From contig NW_027437463.1 of assembly GCF_964204645.1 (NCBI RefSeq), positions 1 through 64,000 of the forward strand: a DNA stretch of 64,000 nucleotides, in the 5' to 3' direction. Shown here one piece after another: positions 43,420 to 55,878 of this stretch. The position numbers and the translations under genes were made by a program. Position 1 is the stretch's first letter. The number at the start of each line of letters is the position of its first letter. The notes beneath the pieces were generated by a model. That model was not told where the DNA came from. It did no database searches and saw nothing but the letters and a program-made list of their open reading frames with translations. This stretch comes from Tubulanus polymorphus. Lineage: Eukaryota > Nemertea > Palaeonemertea > Tubulaniformes > Tubulanidae.

Positions 43420-45759
43420 GTAATGTTATTTTTATCGCTGCCGTAGAGCTATGGTAGGTATGTTCATATCCGGGGGGGGGGGGGTGCATTATCGATTGTG
43501 ATCCGCATTTTTAGTCGAACAAAATAGAAATAGAAAAATACCCTTTTTCAAGAGCTAAATTCGTCAGCTTAGGACCCGGAATAAGCGACGAATCATAAGG
43601 AATCGGAAGGTTTAGGATCTTAAAATTCAAATACTGAAGACCTCATGATTATATTTCGTGTCGGGGCTGAGCGATCGCTGCCGGAAAGTCGATGTCTAAG
43701 TTTTGCGTTGAAGCGAGCGATACAAAATGGCGGCCGGTACTTGTTATTGAATGACGACGCGCCGCGCTGCTCAGGATGAGATCAATATTTAACAATTATT
43801 CATTGGTCTAGCGGTGAATTATTAGAGTTTTCCTTAATGAATTTCTTTTTTTTATTTGATCACAGGTCCCTTAATTCGCTCAAAGATCTATGATATTTTG
43901 TGTGATTTTCTTTGTCACGCCAAACACTGGGTACTGGAAACAAATTTCTTGTGTAAAAAATATACAACTATTGAAGCCGTGAAGATTTAATGTAGGCGTA
44001 CTGACGATACGGAAAAATTTATTCTCGTATGAACGATAACAAAAATAGGCTTTCAATTTGTAATCAACATTCCCAAAGTATGTTTTTTTCGCAAAAATGA
44101 AATTCTTTTCTATTGATCATGACGAACCATCGCTCATAGCGGATCTTCGATATTTTGGACAATTTTCTTTGGCCACGGGCCACGCCAAACACAGGTGCCT
44201 TCAACGAAACCTACGTTTTTTTTTTACAATGTAGAATTCTATGACTGAAGAGCCACCGGCTCGCCTCTATTTACTCATTATAACTTAAATCTGGCTGTGC
44301 GCTTCACCAAGTTTTTTAACTTTTAAATTTTCCACTTTCCAGCCAAAATTTTTCATAAAATGTAACTCCTCTCAGATTCGACTACCAACAGCTAATAAAC
44401 GTAATTTTCAATTATGAAAATTTCTTATTTTCCCATTTGTAATTATTTATCACTATATTTCTGAATATTAGGACAGATTTGGCAAAATGATCGCTAAACA
44501 TTTTTTGCGTGCGCGGACCGCCACTATGCTCCCGTCAGTAAAGGGGCTGTTGAAAGAGGGAGGCATCTAATGGGATGAATTGAGGCTTGTGATGGGCAAA
44601 AATAGAGGCTTGTGATGGGACAGTGAGGCTCCCGAGGGGATTTTCCAAAAGCAGCAAAATTGAATTATATATTAAATATTGCTGAAATCTAGCTCAAAAC
44701 AAAACAAATGGATTATTATTTAGTTATTATTATTAGTATTATTACTATTGCTTGGTTTATGTTTCTAACCTGATTGATTTTATTATGATATCATGTATAT
44801 ATATTTCAAATTTCAGAGTTTTGACCCTGATTTTCTGCTATTCTTTACTAAAATTCATTTAGCAAGTAATAATATTAATAATTGGTATATTTAAATCAAT
44901 TCGCAATATAGACCTGACTGACAAGCCTTGACAATCATGTTTGATTCATTTCAATAATTATATAGTGAACAAAATTATTTCACCTGAAATCATATAAATA
45001 TTTCTCGATATTTCACAATTTCTTGTCGTTACCATGGAAACCAAATAATAATAATCTATATAATAATAGATATTCCTAGATAAACTTAGGGCAAACATAA
45101 ACTATTGATAACTAGTTATTCTATCCCCTTAATACATCATAACTTTTGTTCTAACATCGATATTTTCATTATTTTACCCTTTTTAGGCTGGTTTCCATGG
45201 AAACCATAGGCATTTGGGATCAGATAAAAATTTTGGGTCTTTCAACTTTATCTGAAACTGCTATGAGAGTATTGCTCTTTAAATTTTTAGTCCATCTCTT
45301 TTTCGTTTAAGAGATATCGAAGTTTGTTTACATGAGATATTACCTTCTTAAGAGTTTTTGTGTATTGAAACATGAAGACACTTTTTGCTCAAATTTTCGA
45401 ACTTCAATTTGCAATATCTCGAAAACTACTGGAGATAATTCAAAAATTTATAAAGCATATTGTTATTTGAGCCTTCCCCATTCCAACAAGCCTTCAGTAA
45501 GACTGGAGCTATTTGCACGAGCGCTGAAGGTGCGAGCCCTTAAAAAAATTTTTATTTCTAGGTGCTCAGATTCGTTTTTGCAGCATTTGGGGGCCATAAG
45601 TAACTAGTTTAAATTCGGTAATTTTCATGTAGCAGCAATTGTCAGTAGTTTGTTCGAGGCACTTTTCTGCCGTATGTTGGTAGGCTTATGTGCATTAAAT
45701 AGTTCTATGTTCTCATATCTGTTAATATGATTTAATTTTATCATTAACAGCTTAGAGGA

Positions 45760-47570
45760 AGCATTTATTAATTCAATTTGCAAAATATTTTGGTGACTTT
45801 GATAAGATATGATGATGAAATTTTTCGTCTCAATAGGAGAATCGATGCCTATGTATTCAGCGCGCGCTGAGCGCAGTGGTGTGACCTTTATTGGCATTGA
45901 TTTCTTTTATTTTTAACACACGGGGAATTCCCTGGATATTTATAGGCCCTACCACCGGCAGTTCAATACGCGCTCTGCTCGCGTGAAACTATACAATTAT
46001 TGACGTATAGAGGCTTTACTAAGTAACTATGAGAATGTGTTTATACAATTATTGACGCACTGGTTATGAAATTGAGCGTGTGAACCTGACAGTCTTAGAA
46101 AGCTAGATAAGTAAATAAACTCCCGATCATTTTTTTTAAGCATGGCATATCTTTTATTTGTATGGTGGTAAAGTGCCGTAACATGGCGGGCCGCCGTGCT
46201 AAAACCCCTTAGCGAGAACACTGTTGACATCTGCAGTTTGAGAATCGTAAAAAATCTGAAATTCGATTTCTCTAAACGGTATCATCAGAAAAATATATCA
46301 AAGCAATGTTTGAAAAAAGTGTCTAATTGAGCTCTTAAAAACGGTAAAAATATGAATTTATGGAAGTAAAAAGTTTGTTGTTGAAGATGACGCTAGCTAG
46401 TGCTGTAGATCACTATGGGTTGACGTTGCAGGTGAGGACGTCGGCGCTATTTGACGCTGTGGATCGGGTCCGTACATAAGGACTATTCGCTAAAGGTGCG
46501 CTGTTACCGGTATGCGATCCACTCATTTTTTCGCTGGATCGCCTCTGTCCTGGCGCTATGGATCGCTAATTTTCGTTTCCCGGCCCCCATAGGGCGGGAA
46601 CTTTCTTTGACTAGTGTATAAGTGAAACAGAAAGTCAAAAAATTAGTTGGAACTAAAGTATTCTTGCAAATGGGTTTACTGCACAGTACAGGGGCGTGTT
46701 TTCGAGCAACCGCCCGATTTGCTTAGTGCAAGACGAAAAAATTGCTCGTCTTCGGCAACGGGAGGCGAAGATTGCTCGTTGTCGAAAAGAATTGTGTGTG
46801 TATCAGTTGGAGACGCCAAGCAATGAGCAACTCATCAACTTCCCAATGAGTGAGCAAATAATCACGCATGTATGTGATACTTTCAAATAGGGCGACGAAT
46901 CACATTATACTGATGTATTAAGCGGGAAAGATGATGCCTCTCTGTCTCCAGTGATAACACACAGGAGATGGCAAGCCATCGATTGCTCAACAGTTGCTTG
47001 CAGAACTGGTCGCAGCAACCGACGACTAAAAATTGTCTCGTGCGCTCCAGGAAAATTCTGCCATGGAGATTGTTTAGTTTTATTATCAAATAAAGGCTTT
47101 CTAAGGCTTTGGGGTCATTCATTTATTACGTACGCATTAGGGGAGGGGGGAGGGGTCAGTGCAATTGCGTACTGTTATGCTTAATGTATACGAAAAAATG
47201 GCCGATTTTGCGTACAGAGGGGGAGGGGGGTTGAAAAATTCAAATTTTATGCGTACGTAATTAATGAACGATCCCTTTCAGGTTCACATGCTCAATTTTA
47301 TTACCGGTGCATTTATAACTGTATAAGCACAGACTTCATAGCTCCATGTCACAAGCCTCTATACATCAATAATTGTATATTTTGGCGCAAGCGCCTGTTG
47401 CTTTACCGGAAGCATAAATATCCAGGGATTTCCCGTGTGTTTGAAATAAGAAAATGAATGCCAACAAAGGTCATACTCAGCGTTCGCTGAATAGACGAAC
47501 TAGCAGCCTCAATTTCTCCTATCGAGATGAAAAAACTTTATCATCACAGTCACCAAATCAAAATTTATAA
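45760..47570. mobile_element. Diverged foldback element with about 300-bp arms
   Basis: About 45760-46090 and 47280-47570 are imperfect inverted repeats. Matching blocks include TGGATATTTAT, ATACAATTATTGA and AGCATGTGAACCT. The interior (46090-47110) has no recognised transposase; a 64-codon open frame at 46696-46890 is not convincing. Confidence 0.6.
47111..47275. mobile_element. Short MITE with GGGGTCATTC/GTACG termini
   Basis: Ends GGGGTCATTCATTTATTACG and its complement (26 bp, imperfect) enclose a G-rich centre. It is inserted next to the right arm of the foldback. Confidence 0.65.
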
Positions 47571-48144
47571 AAAGGTTTTCTCAGCTCAAGTGGTAAAATT
47601 AAATTATATGAATAGATGTGAGGACATGGAACTATTGAACCATGAATTTTGACCATGACTTTTGAAAACAAACAGTGCTTTTCGCCAATAATTCTGAACC
47701 GATTTTTTATGAACTTTTTGAAAGATTAGACCCTGAACTAACTTCTGAATATCGTTATTTCTGTTTTGATTGATAATCCTGTCCAAAGGGAACATAAAAA
47801 CGGGTCGAGATTTTAAAACGGCTCGAGATTTTAAAACGGCTCCTTTCATTACTGAGGTCGCCTCATGGTGGTGCCTGCTGACAAGTACCGCACTCAACGC
47901 AATGTTTTCTAATCACATTTTCATGTATTTTAAGGTGTTAATGTTTTGGCTAAGATGTTACTGATCTGATGCATGTTCTATGACAGCGTATACATTCCTT
48001 TCAAAGAACATTTTGCCAAATGCGGATTCAGACATTGAATTGTGCTTAGTGCCCGCATCTTTTGGCTAACCCCTGTACAAAAGTACAGTACAGAAGCTGC
48101 TATAGTGTATCCTATTTTATGTGTTTTAGAGCGATGGTTGAGAA

Positions 48145-49185
48145 ATGAATTCGAATTTGAGATTGATTGATTTTGTGCGTGCGAAGCTTGACCAAATTGA
48201 ACCTGACACAAATGATAAGGTGAATTTGGATGGAGAGGCGATTAGTAGTAATCAAAGAGGAAGTGAAGCTAAAGCATTCTATGATGATGTCATCCAGTCC
48301 GTGCCACAGTCTTTGGCAGAAAGCCCTCGGCGTGAATTGAAAGAAAAATCTTTGAGTGTAGAGCCTGAAATGACGAAACATCACACTAACAGCAATGACA
48401 AAAAAAGGATTTTTCATGAATTTTTGCGTTTCGCGCAAAATGGGAATTTGTCCAAATTGAAAGAAGTGTTTGAAAGTGGTCATGTAGAAGTAGATACAGT
48501 TGATATTTTTAACTGGACAGCGTTAATGTGTGCAGCATGCAGTGGTGCATTAGATGTAGTTGAGTATCTTGTTTTGAGTGGAGCTAACCCTCATTTGAGA
48601 AACAATCAGCATTTAACCGCCTTGGATTTAGCGCGTAAAGCAAATAGACATGCTGTAGTTCAGTATCTTGAAAATTCAAAATGCGGTTTGATAGAGGTTG
48701 ATTCCGTTGTGACATCCCTAAAATATGAGCTGAGGTCCGATGACCCCTTTTATTGTGAAACGTGTAAAATGAATTTCATCGAAACTTCAAGAACTAAGCA
48801 TGAGAACTCAACAGTGCATTTATTTAGCAGCAAAAAGTTCACAAAAATGAAAACTATGTATCATTTACCCGAAAGCAATAGAGGATTTCAGTTGATGTTG
48901 AAAAGTGGCTGGAATCAAGACAGTGGCCTTGGTCCGGAAGGGAAAGGCCAAAGATATCCTGTTAAAACAGTTCTCAAGCAAGATCGCCAGGGTTTGGGTC
49001 AGAGCTCCAATCTCAAGAAAGCGCGTATTACACATTTCGGTCCATATGACAAAATGGCTGTAAAAACTAGAAAGAAACATCGTGAAATGACAGTAACTAC
49101 TCTGTCAAAAAAGAATCAAAAGGATAAAGAACACAAAAGAAAACAATGGGAGATTAGATTGAGAACATATATGAATTCAGAATAA
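48145..49185 (+). CDS. GPANK1: G-patch domain and ankyrin-repeat protein 1 (GPANK1-like)
   Basis: 346 residues in a single uninterrupted exon. After a polar N-terminus, two ankyrin repeats span about 91-178 (NWTALMCAACSGALDVVEYL and HLTALDLARKANRHAVVQYL). A C2H2-type finger follows (C204, C207, H219, H225), then a G-patch at about 242-287 (GWNQDSGLGPEGKGQRYPVK). A basic tail ends the protein. Length and order match animal GPANK1, a nuclear protein thought to act in RNA processing through its G-patch. No stops or shifts. Lack of introns could mean a retrocopy, but the frame is intact and no poly-A tract was seen, so I take it as functional. The start is the first ATG of the frame with domain continuity. 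Confidence 0.85.
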   Translation: MNSNLRLIDFVRAKLDQIEPDTNDKVNLDGEAISSNQRGSEAKAFYDDVIQSVPQSLAESPRRELKEKSLSVEPEMTKHHTNSNDKKRIFHEFLRFAQNGNLSKLKEVFESGHVEVDTVDIFNWTALMCAACSGALDVVEYLVLSGANPHLRNNQHLTALDLARKANRHAVVQYLENSKCGLIEVDSVVTSLKYELRSDDPFYCETCKMNFIETSRTKHENSTVHLFSSKKFTKMKTMYHLPESNRGFQLMLKSGWNQDSGLGPEGKGQRYPVKTVLKQDRQGLGQSSNLKKARITHFGPYDKMAVKTRKKHREMTVTTLSKKNQKDKEHKRKQWEIRLRTYMNSE

Positions 49186-49257
49186 TCTGTAGATTTCCAT
49201 CAATTCAACTCTGTGAAGAAGGTATAAGCACTATGAATAATTCAGATGTCCAGAAAT

Positions 49258-50272
49258 TTATGTAGAATCCTTTTTTATGTTAAATATTCCATTGAGGTCT
49301 AAACACAATACTGTAGATAGAAGCATTGATAATATTCCAATGACACAAGTCTCAGAAACTAAATTTCTAGGTCTTATCATAGACGATAAACTTTCCTGGA
49401 AATCCCATATTAATGCTCTATGCACCAAATTATCACGATTCATTGGCAGCCTAAATCAATTTTTGACCAAAACAACTCTTTTTAAATTGTATAACTCTTT
49501 TTATCTACTGTCATCTTAGTTATTGCAATATTGCTTGGGGTTCTACATACCCATCCACCCCCAAAACGTTTAGAAATCTTACAAAAGAAAGCTGTACGTA
49601 GAATTTATAAAACCGACTATCTTGCCTCTACTTCACCCTTGTTTAAAGATGCAAAGATTTTGAAATTGATTGATATAATTTATCTCCAAATGTCTCAATT
49701 TATTCATCAATATGTTAACAATGAATTGCCAGATATCTTCAGAAATTTCTTCAAAGTTAATAAGTACTCGCCATAATACAAGATACAAAAAAACATTTCT
49801 AGCTCGATCCATTTAAAACAAACCTTAAACGGTTCTCTGTCAAAGTCAAAGGCCCAACTATTTGGAATCGTTTAGACAACAATATTAAATGCTCCCCTTC
49901 ACTAAATTCATTTAGACGCAAAATTAAGGACGCACTTACCACGAGTTATTGATATCTCCTTTCTCAAAAAAATTTCTTATTTCTCAAAATGATTCTTAAG
50001 TTAGCTCTTTTTGAATATTCCTGACAAATATTTAGTGTATACACCGTTTGTGTTGTACCGTCAATTTGTTTGTCCGGTTAATTGTTTGTCCGTCTCTTTG
50101 TTTGTCATGTTTTTCAAGTTTAATTTTCTAGGGTGTTATATCCTATAAGCACTGCTTCTTTATAACTTCCCTACTGATATATTGTAGTATTCTATATGAT
50201 TATTCTTTTTTGAATTCTGTATATACTGTACTACAATTTACAGGAAATAAATAATAGATAAATAAATAAAGA
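49258..50272 (+). pseudogene. Non-LTR retrotransposon (LINE) RT 3' fragment
   Basis: The frame at 49277-49519 reads VSETKFLGLIIDDKLSWKSH and the next (49531-49776) has RLEILQKKAVRRIYKT, the conserved end of LINE reverse transcriptases. Frameshifts separate them. Further on, GPTIWNRLDNN and FRRKIKDAL mark the C-terminus. The element ends with AATAAATAATAGATAAATAAATAAAG-type sequence at about 50247-50272. It is a 5'-truncated copy directly downstream of GPANK1. Confidence 0.7.
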
Positions 50273-50731
50273 ATTAACAGATTGTCGTAAAACATTAAAC
50301 CCACCGTTATGCATTTTTGACTGACAAAGAGTGCAGTAATGACCCAAAATATTTCTATAAGCTTACTGCTGATAAATATTTCTATAAGCCTACTGCTGAT
50401 GAAATATTTTTGTAACAGTTTATTTCATAATTTTGGATGTTTAAAGGCCTATTGGTTGGTCTAGCCATTAAGTGTTTTCTATGGCTGCTTCATGGGTGGT
50501 TTTTCGAGCTACTATTGAAGATTTTGTGGAGGAGCTCCTGGGGCAATGGGAACCCCTTCGCTTTCCTTTATTGAAAGATATTTAGGTGTACTGTGTATTT
50601 TACCAGCGATAGGCCCAAGTAGGTTATGAAAACTCTATTTTTAGATTTTGAATATTTGAAGTTTTGGAATCTAAATATAGAATTAGAAGTTTAAGACACA
50701 TCGCTTTGACCTCAACCTAGAGACTTTCGGC

Positions 50732-50800
50732 AGGTGTGGCTCAGTTTTTATTGCCCAGGCGCTCGGAATTCTGTTTCCGGGTTCGTTCCTCATTTCGTGT
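50732..50800 (+). repeat. Possible tRNA-like SINE head
   Basis: TGGCTCAGTTTTTA resembles an A box and GGGTTCGTTCC a B box about 45 bp later. Weak, without a recognised body. Confidence 0.3.
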
Positions 50801-51337
50801 TTCAGTCTTTATCTCCGATGGATCTTTTTGATCCGGTTCAGGAGGTCTGACTGTTAATTTGAGGTTATTTGTGATTTTCCCTGCTCTTTATCGGCATCTC
50901 AGGGTCAGGTCCTCGGCCGGTAAGCGCCTGGGCGAGTGTTTGTCAATCGGAACTCGTCCGGGAGACTCACTCTCTCAGTGCAGCAGATATTATCGACATG
51001 ATTTTCATGTTTTGTTTTATCTGTTTATGAATATATATCCTGATACGTATATATATGTGCATGTATATGTGTGTATGTGTGCATATGTATATGTGTACAT
51101 GTTTATAATATAGTCCGTGCACTCCAGTTTCTAGTTCGGAATCCCTGGGCTGGAGTCAGATGTCTAATTTTTACCGGGCGTTTTTGCCTTTGTAGCCCAG
51201 GTTTAGCTCGGGTTTTTTCGTCCTTGTGCTATTTGCTGGGTGAATTTTTACGTTTGTTGAACGTGCTTTTAGGCTTTTGCCTTTACACATTTTTTGGGAG
51301 CCATATCCACCGCATGGTGCTTGGCTAATCCTTCTAA

Positions 51338-51640
51338 AATTTGCCCCACGTAATGTATCCTGAAGGAAATATCATAATTTTCCGCAATAAAATTTGTATT
51401 TCTGAGGGATACTTACGTGGGGCACAGGATATTCCCACCCGTCTTCCCCGCTCTTTGCGCAGAGTTTCAGAAGAAATTGAGTCTTGGGCCCGTGGCGGCG
51501 CCACCGTACGGTACGGGGTACTCCAAAAAATGTTTAGCGGAATATTTCCCAAACTAAGGTAACTTCTAAAATGTGCCCCATGTAAGTATCCCTCAGAAAT
51601 ACAAATTTTACTCCGGAAAATTATGATGTTTCTAGCGCGA
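51338..51640. repeat. Inverted repeat cluster
   Basis: GCCCCACGTAA and its complement at about 51410-51424 bound an inner palindrome, and the block GAAATACAAATTTT near 51594 pairs with 51386-51403. Probably the terminal part of a retroelement or MITE; the GC-rich centre (51430-51530) has no gene. Confidence 0.45.
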
Positions 51641-51856
51641 ATACTGATACTCAAGGCGTATGATATAATGATTTATTGTGTGCCATGTGTTCAATGATTC
51701 ATGTAGTTTTGAAACCCGTGCATAAGGAAACATTCCATCAAGATATCTGACGAAAGTCTGGTTTCAAATTATGGAAATTTACTCCTGTGAAAATATTGAA
51801 TCGTCTGTGGACAATCTCTGTCAGTAATATTGGGTCAATATATTGACGTTTTTATT

Positions 51857-52471
51857 AGGCCAGCCATGGGCTGAGCCTATAACTATACAAGTGGAGCGAA
51901 TATAAATGGTTTCCAGAGTAAAGGCTCTTTGACTGTGCAACTGAGCATATATTCATACAAATCATTCATTAGAGCATTATCCATTCTCCAACCCCTATGA
52001 AGCTGAATTTTGAAAGAGGGCCTCGTTGAAATTTTATCTGTTTTAAAAAGCCAATCAGAAAGTCTCCTCTATGATTGGCTTAGCTGCAGAGATTAGCAGG
52101 TGTTCACGTGAACCCGCGGTATCGTCTACCGTTTTACTTCCGGGTTTTATTTTAAGATCTAAAATTGTATTTCAATATCCATTTCTGTGAAATCTTTAGT
52201 TGATTTGGTTTTTGGGAGGAATATTTTTATTTGTACTGCAGAAAATATTGACAATTGTGCCAAGTCTTGTGCAAAATAGCTTTTTCTCAAATCGGATGGA
52301 TGACCTTGATATGCTAATTAGCCATGTGCTCAAATTGCAAATTCAATCCTTTTATTCTGCAAAAAAATATCAAATCCAATTCAATATTACTTTTTTGAAC
52401 AAGGTTAAACATCAAATCCAATTCAATTTTGTTTTATTGAGCAAAATTCAGAAAATTCAATCTGTTCTACT
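51857..52471 (+). repeat. Dispersed repeat, copy 1
   Basis: Direct-orientation match to 59655-60316, sharing AGGCCAGCCAT at the start, GAGCATATATTCATAC, GTGAAC...GCGGTATC, and CAGAAAATTCAAT at the end. Non-coding. Confidence 0.8.
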
Positions 52472-52657
52472 TATGAAAACACGATCGAATTGTGTAAAAT
52501 ATTAGCCTGGGATTGACTAGTCTATGAGCTGGGAGTGTATTTGGACAAATCTAACCCCAAGAATGCATCATTTGCTGTATTATGAAAAGCTGACAGGCTG
52601 GTCATAGTGTCCCTTGGTGCTCTTGTTGAACATGAATGAGCCGCTTAAGCAAATTGT

Positions 52658-53225
52658 GTTACCACAGTCAATTGGAAAGTTGTAGCTCATAACGTGTTCT
52701 ATGATGATTTTGGTGAGTTTCAAGGTCATTGGTTTTTGTATATGGCCACCAGGGGGCATTGAATAATACAATAACTTTGTATTGCTATATTATATTTGTA
52801 CCTATGCATATTTTGTTACCACAATCAATTGCAAAGTTGTAGCTCATGACATCGTCTATGATTGCGGTGAGTTTCAAGGTCATTAGTTATTCTATATGGT
52901 CACCAGGGGCGTTGAATAGTAGAATAACTTAGTATTTCCTTATTAGATTGGTACCTAGGTATATTTTGTTACCATGATCAATTGCAAAGTTGTAGTTCAT
53001 AACATTTTCTATTATTGTGGCAAGTTTCAAGGTCATTGGGTTTCGCATATGGTTAACAGGGGGGTTGAATAGTAGAATAACTTAGTATTTCCATATTTAA
53101 TTGGTTACGAGGCATATTTTGTTATCACAATTAATTACAAAATCGTAGCTGCTGACATGTTCTATGATTGTGGTGAGTTTCGGGGCCATTGGTTTTTGTA
53201 TATGGTCACTAGGGGGCGTTGAATT
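52658..53225 (+). repeat. About 155-bp tandem repeat, four units
   Basis: Units begin GTTACCACA-like at about 52658, 52815, 52968 and 53121. Each contains AAAGTTGTAGCTCAT, a GGTGAGTTTCAAGGTCATTG segment and CACCAGGGGGC. A lone diverged unit is at 17335-17430, beside the Polinton. Confidence 0.8.
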
Positions 53226-53783
53226 ATGAAAGTGTTAGATCGTTTAGCATTTGAAACCACCACCCAAGTGGGCATGGTGTCCCAAGACCCCTAGTTATTT
53301 GAAAATCATTATTTTCTGGTTGGTTTGGATCAACAAGATTTTTTTCGCTACATGCGTCGTCCTCTACATATGCATGTGTGCAAATCTAATCTAAATATAA
53401 TGTGTGAATATTTACTTTCTAGAAATGATACCACCATAGACAATTCACCAATTTAGTTAATACAAAAGTCCTGCCTAGTTGAGCTCTATCTTATTACCCC
53501 TTCTAATTCAAGGCTTGTCAATTCTAAACAATACAAGGGAACTTAGTGTGTCTACATTGTATTGACAGAAAATACCGTCCATGCTGATGAAAGATAGGAC
53601 CTATGTCCTTGGGCCCTTGATGGCTTGTCCTATATGTAATGTACAGCCATCCGAAATCTACCTTCAGATATTATCTTGATCGGACACAACGGCTGCTACG
53701 GCCCTGTTATGTATGTTCCAACTGTCGATCTAAGCCTAAAAGTCATTCTTTATACAACCAATTGGTATTTTCTCATTCTAGTG

Positions 53784-53917
53784 ATGGCTGGTACAAATAC
53801 TGATTCTGTTTTAAACTATTTAACACAAATTGAAGAACTTGCTGAAGATATTCTTGTCGACAAAGAGCGGCTGATCGATTTAGACAGAAGACGGCAGAAA
53901 ACCCGAGAAGCAACACG
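53784..53917 (+). CDS. PDRG1: PDRG1-like first coding exon
   Basis: ATG at 53784 opens MAGTNTDSVLNYLTQIEELA and continues DILVDKERLIDLDRRRQKTR to a donor CG/GTAATA at 53918. It aligns with the start of p53 and DNA-damage regulated protein 1 (VLRYLVEVEELAEE in mammals), a prefoldin-like subunit of the R2TP/URI chaperone complex. Length of the exon (about 45 codons) fits. Later exons were not found before the right edge; the intron that follows holds transposons. Confidence 0.65.
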
Positions 53918-54034
53918 GTAATATTTTTTGTTGCAATCACTATTTTGTTGAGATATTTTGTATTAATGGGGAACTGCAGTGCCGAAACTAAAATCTCTCA
54001 TTCATTGTTATTCAGCATGATGTTCAGTTCGGTA

Positions 54035-55030
54035 ACAGTTAAAAATCCCCCCAAATTTTATTTCACTGTTGAAAAACTTTAATAGTTATCAAAAATTTCA
54101 CATATTCCGTGGTGTTTTTTACAATATTCACCTTGGATAATCTGTGACTTTTACCAAGCTATGTGCATAAAAATGACATTATTCTGTGACTTTTAGCTAG
54201 CAACATGCATAAGAAATGATATTATCGTAGTTTCGAAAATTTCTATGAAGAAATCTAGTTTAAAAGTAATGCAGTAGACTCAGCTCAACTCGAATTCATT
54301 GGGACCAGAGAAAAATGCAACGAGTTAAGTGGAATTCGAGTTGGGGTTTTGGTGAAATTGGCAAAAAATTATTAAGAAATTGAACCTATATATACCATTC
54401 TGTATTGATCCTACAATCAGATGCTAAATAGAAATGATTTCGTAAAGCTTGTTTTGTCTCTTTTTTACCACCAAAAAAATTACTTGATGCGAAGAAAAAT
54501 AACGATTCTAAACTGCAGCTTGAATCCTTGGTGAACTTTATGGTGCGAAAATAGACAAAACGACTTCAAAGATGACTTCAATGATAGAAAAATCAATAAA
54601 CAATTGGCTGTTAATTTTCGGTTTTTGAATCGCGAGCCATGCTGGAGATTATGTATGTACTGAATGACTGAATGTCCCTGTTTGGGATGTTTTGTCTTTA
54701 TGTGTAGAGTGGATCTTCTATTACATAATTACGAAGCAGTAAACACACGCACACTATTACTCGATAATTGTGGTTGCTGCCGGGAAGAAAATAGTTCGCG
54801 TTGAACAGATATACGAGTTGAGCAATTTCGAGTAGAGTGAATTTGAATGTATGGTTTGACATAGGAGACAGAAAAAAAATTCTACACATGCCGAATTGAA
54901 TGGATTTTCGACTTTTCGTCTACAGTAGTAAAATATCTTTGTACCCTAAATATTATTGTAAAAAGTAGTATCTGTTTTCGTTTAGGGTTTTTAAGTTTGA
55001 TAGAAAACTGAAAATTGGGGGGATTTTTAC
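54035..55030. mobile_element. Non-autonomous transposon in PDRG1 intron
   Basis: CAGTTAAAAATCCCCCCAAA at about 54035 and its near complement ending TTTTTACTG at about 55030 form 22-bp inverted termini of a 1-kb element. No coding capacity seen. Confidence 0.45.
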
Positions 55031-55636
55031 TGCGGGGTAAAAACGAATAAAGGAAAGATTTATAATAAAGGACCCATGGTCCTTTATTATACTTTGGTCA
55101 CTGACTCATGAAATAAAAGTATAAGAGTACCGCCGGCGTCAAGGTACACGAAGAACCGTAGCGTATTAACTTCCACTAGTCGCTGGGTATGATATATGTA
55201 CCAGTGAGGGAGGTAAGTGTTCAGTTTCTTTTGATAGATTAATGAATTACATCGAATGAAAAGGCCTTACTTTTTCATGACTGAACTTCGTTTGCCCAGT
55301 GAATCGGAATACAAACTCCTTTCAGCTATTTCGTTTGCTACTCGAGTCGTTTAGAAGAAAAATATAATCTGCCACCCCCTTCACTACTCAGTGGGCTTGC
55401 TAACCTTGCGATTGCGCAAGACCGATTAATGATGACGGCACCGACTAATGCCAATGAGAGCTCTCCACATTTATCGGCTGTCCCTGAGTCTATTTTAATA
55501 GCGATAGTGAAAGTACTGATTATTACTGAATTAACAAATTAAAAGACCTTTTTTAGCTATATTGTTAAGAAACAGTGGGTTTGAATTGCCTTCTAATTGT
55601 CTTCTTATCTGTCGCTACATTTTGCGTGTGCATATG

Positions 55637-55878
55637 ACAGTTGCTTCGATAATTTTGATGGAACATTGCAGGCGTTTCAAACCTTCCCTTGAGTTGAGGG
55701 TGGCCAGACTGTATTTTGAGATGATAATATACGAACCGAATATTTTAGTGTAATTTAGCAACAGTTGCTTCGATAATTTTGACGGAACATTGCAGGCGTT
55801 TTAAACCTTCCCTTGAGTTGAGGGTGGCCAGACTATATTTTGAGATACTAACTGAATATTTTAGTGTAATTTAGCAAC
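55637..55878 (+). repeat. 124-bp tandem duplication
   Basis: ACAGTTGCTTCGATAATTTT starts at 55637 and 55761; the second copy has a short deletion and a few changes. The stretch 55880-57690 shows no gene. Confidence 0.85.
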
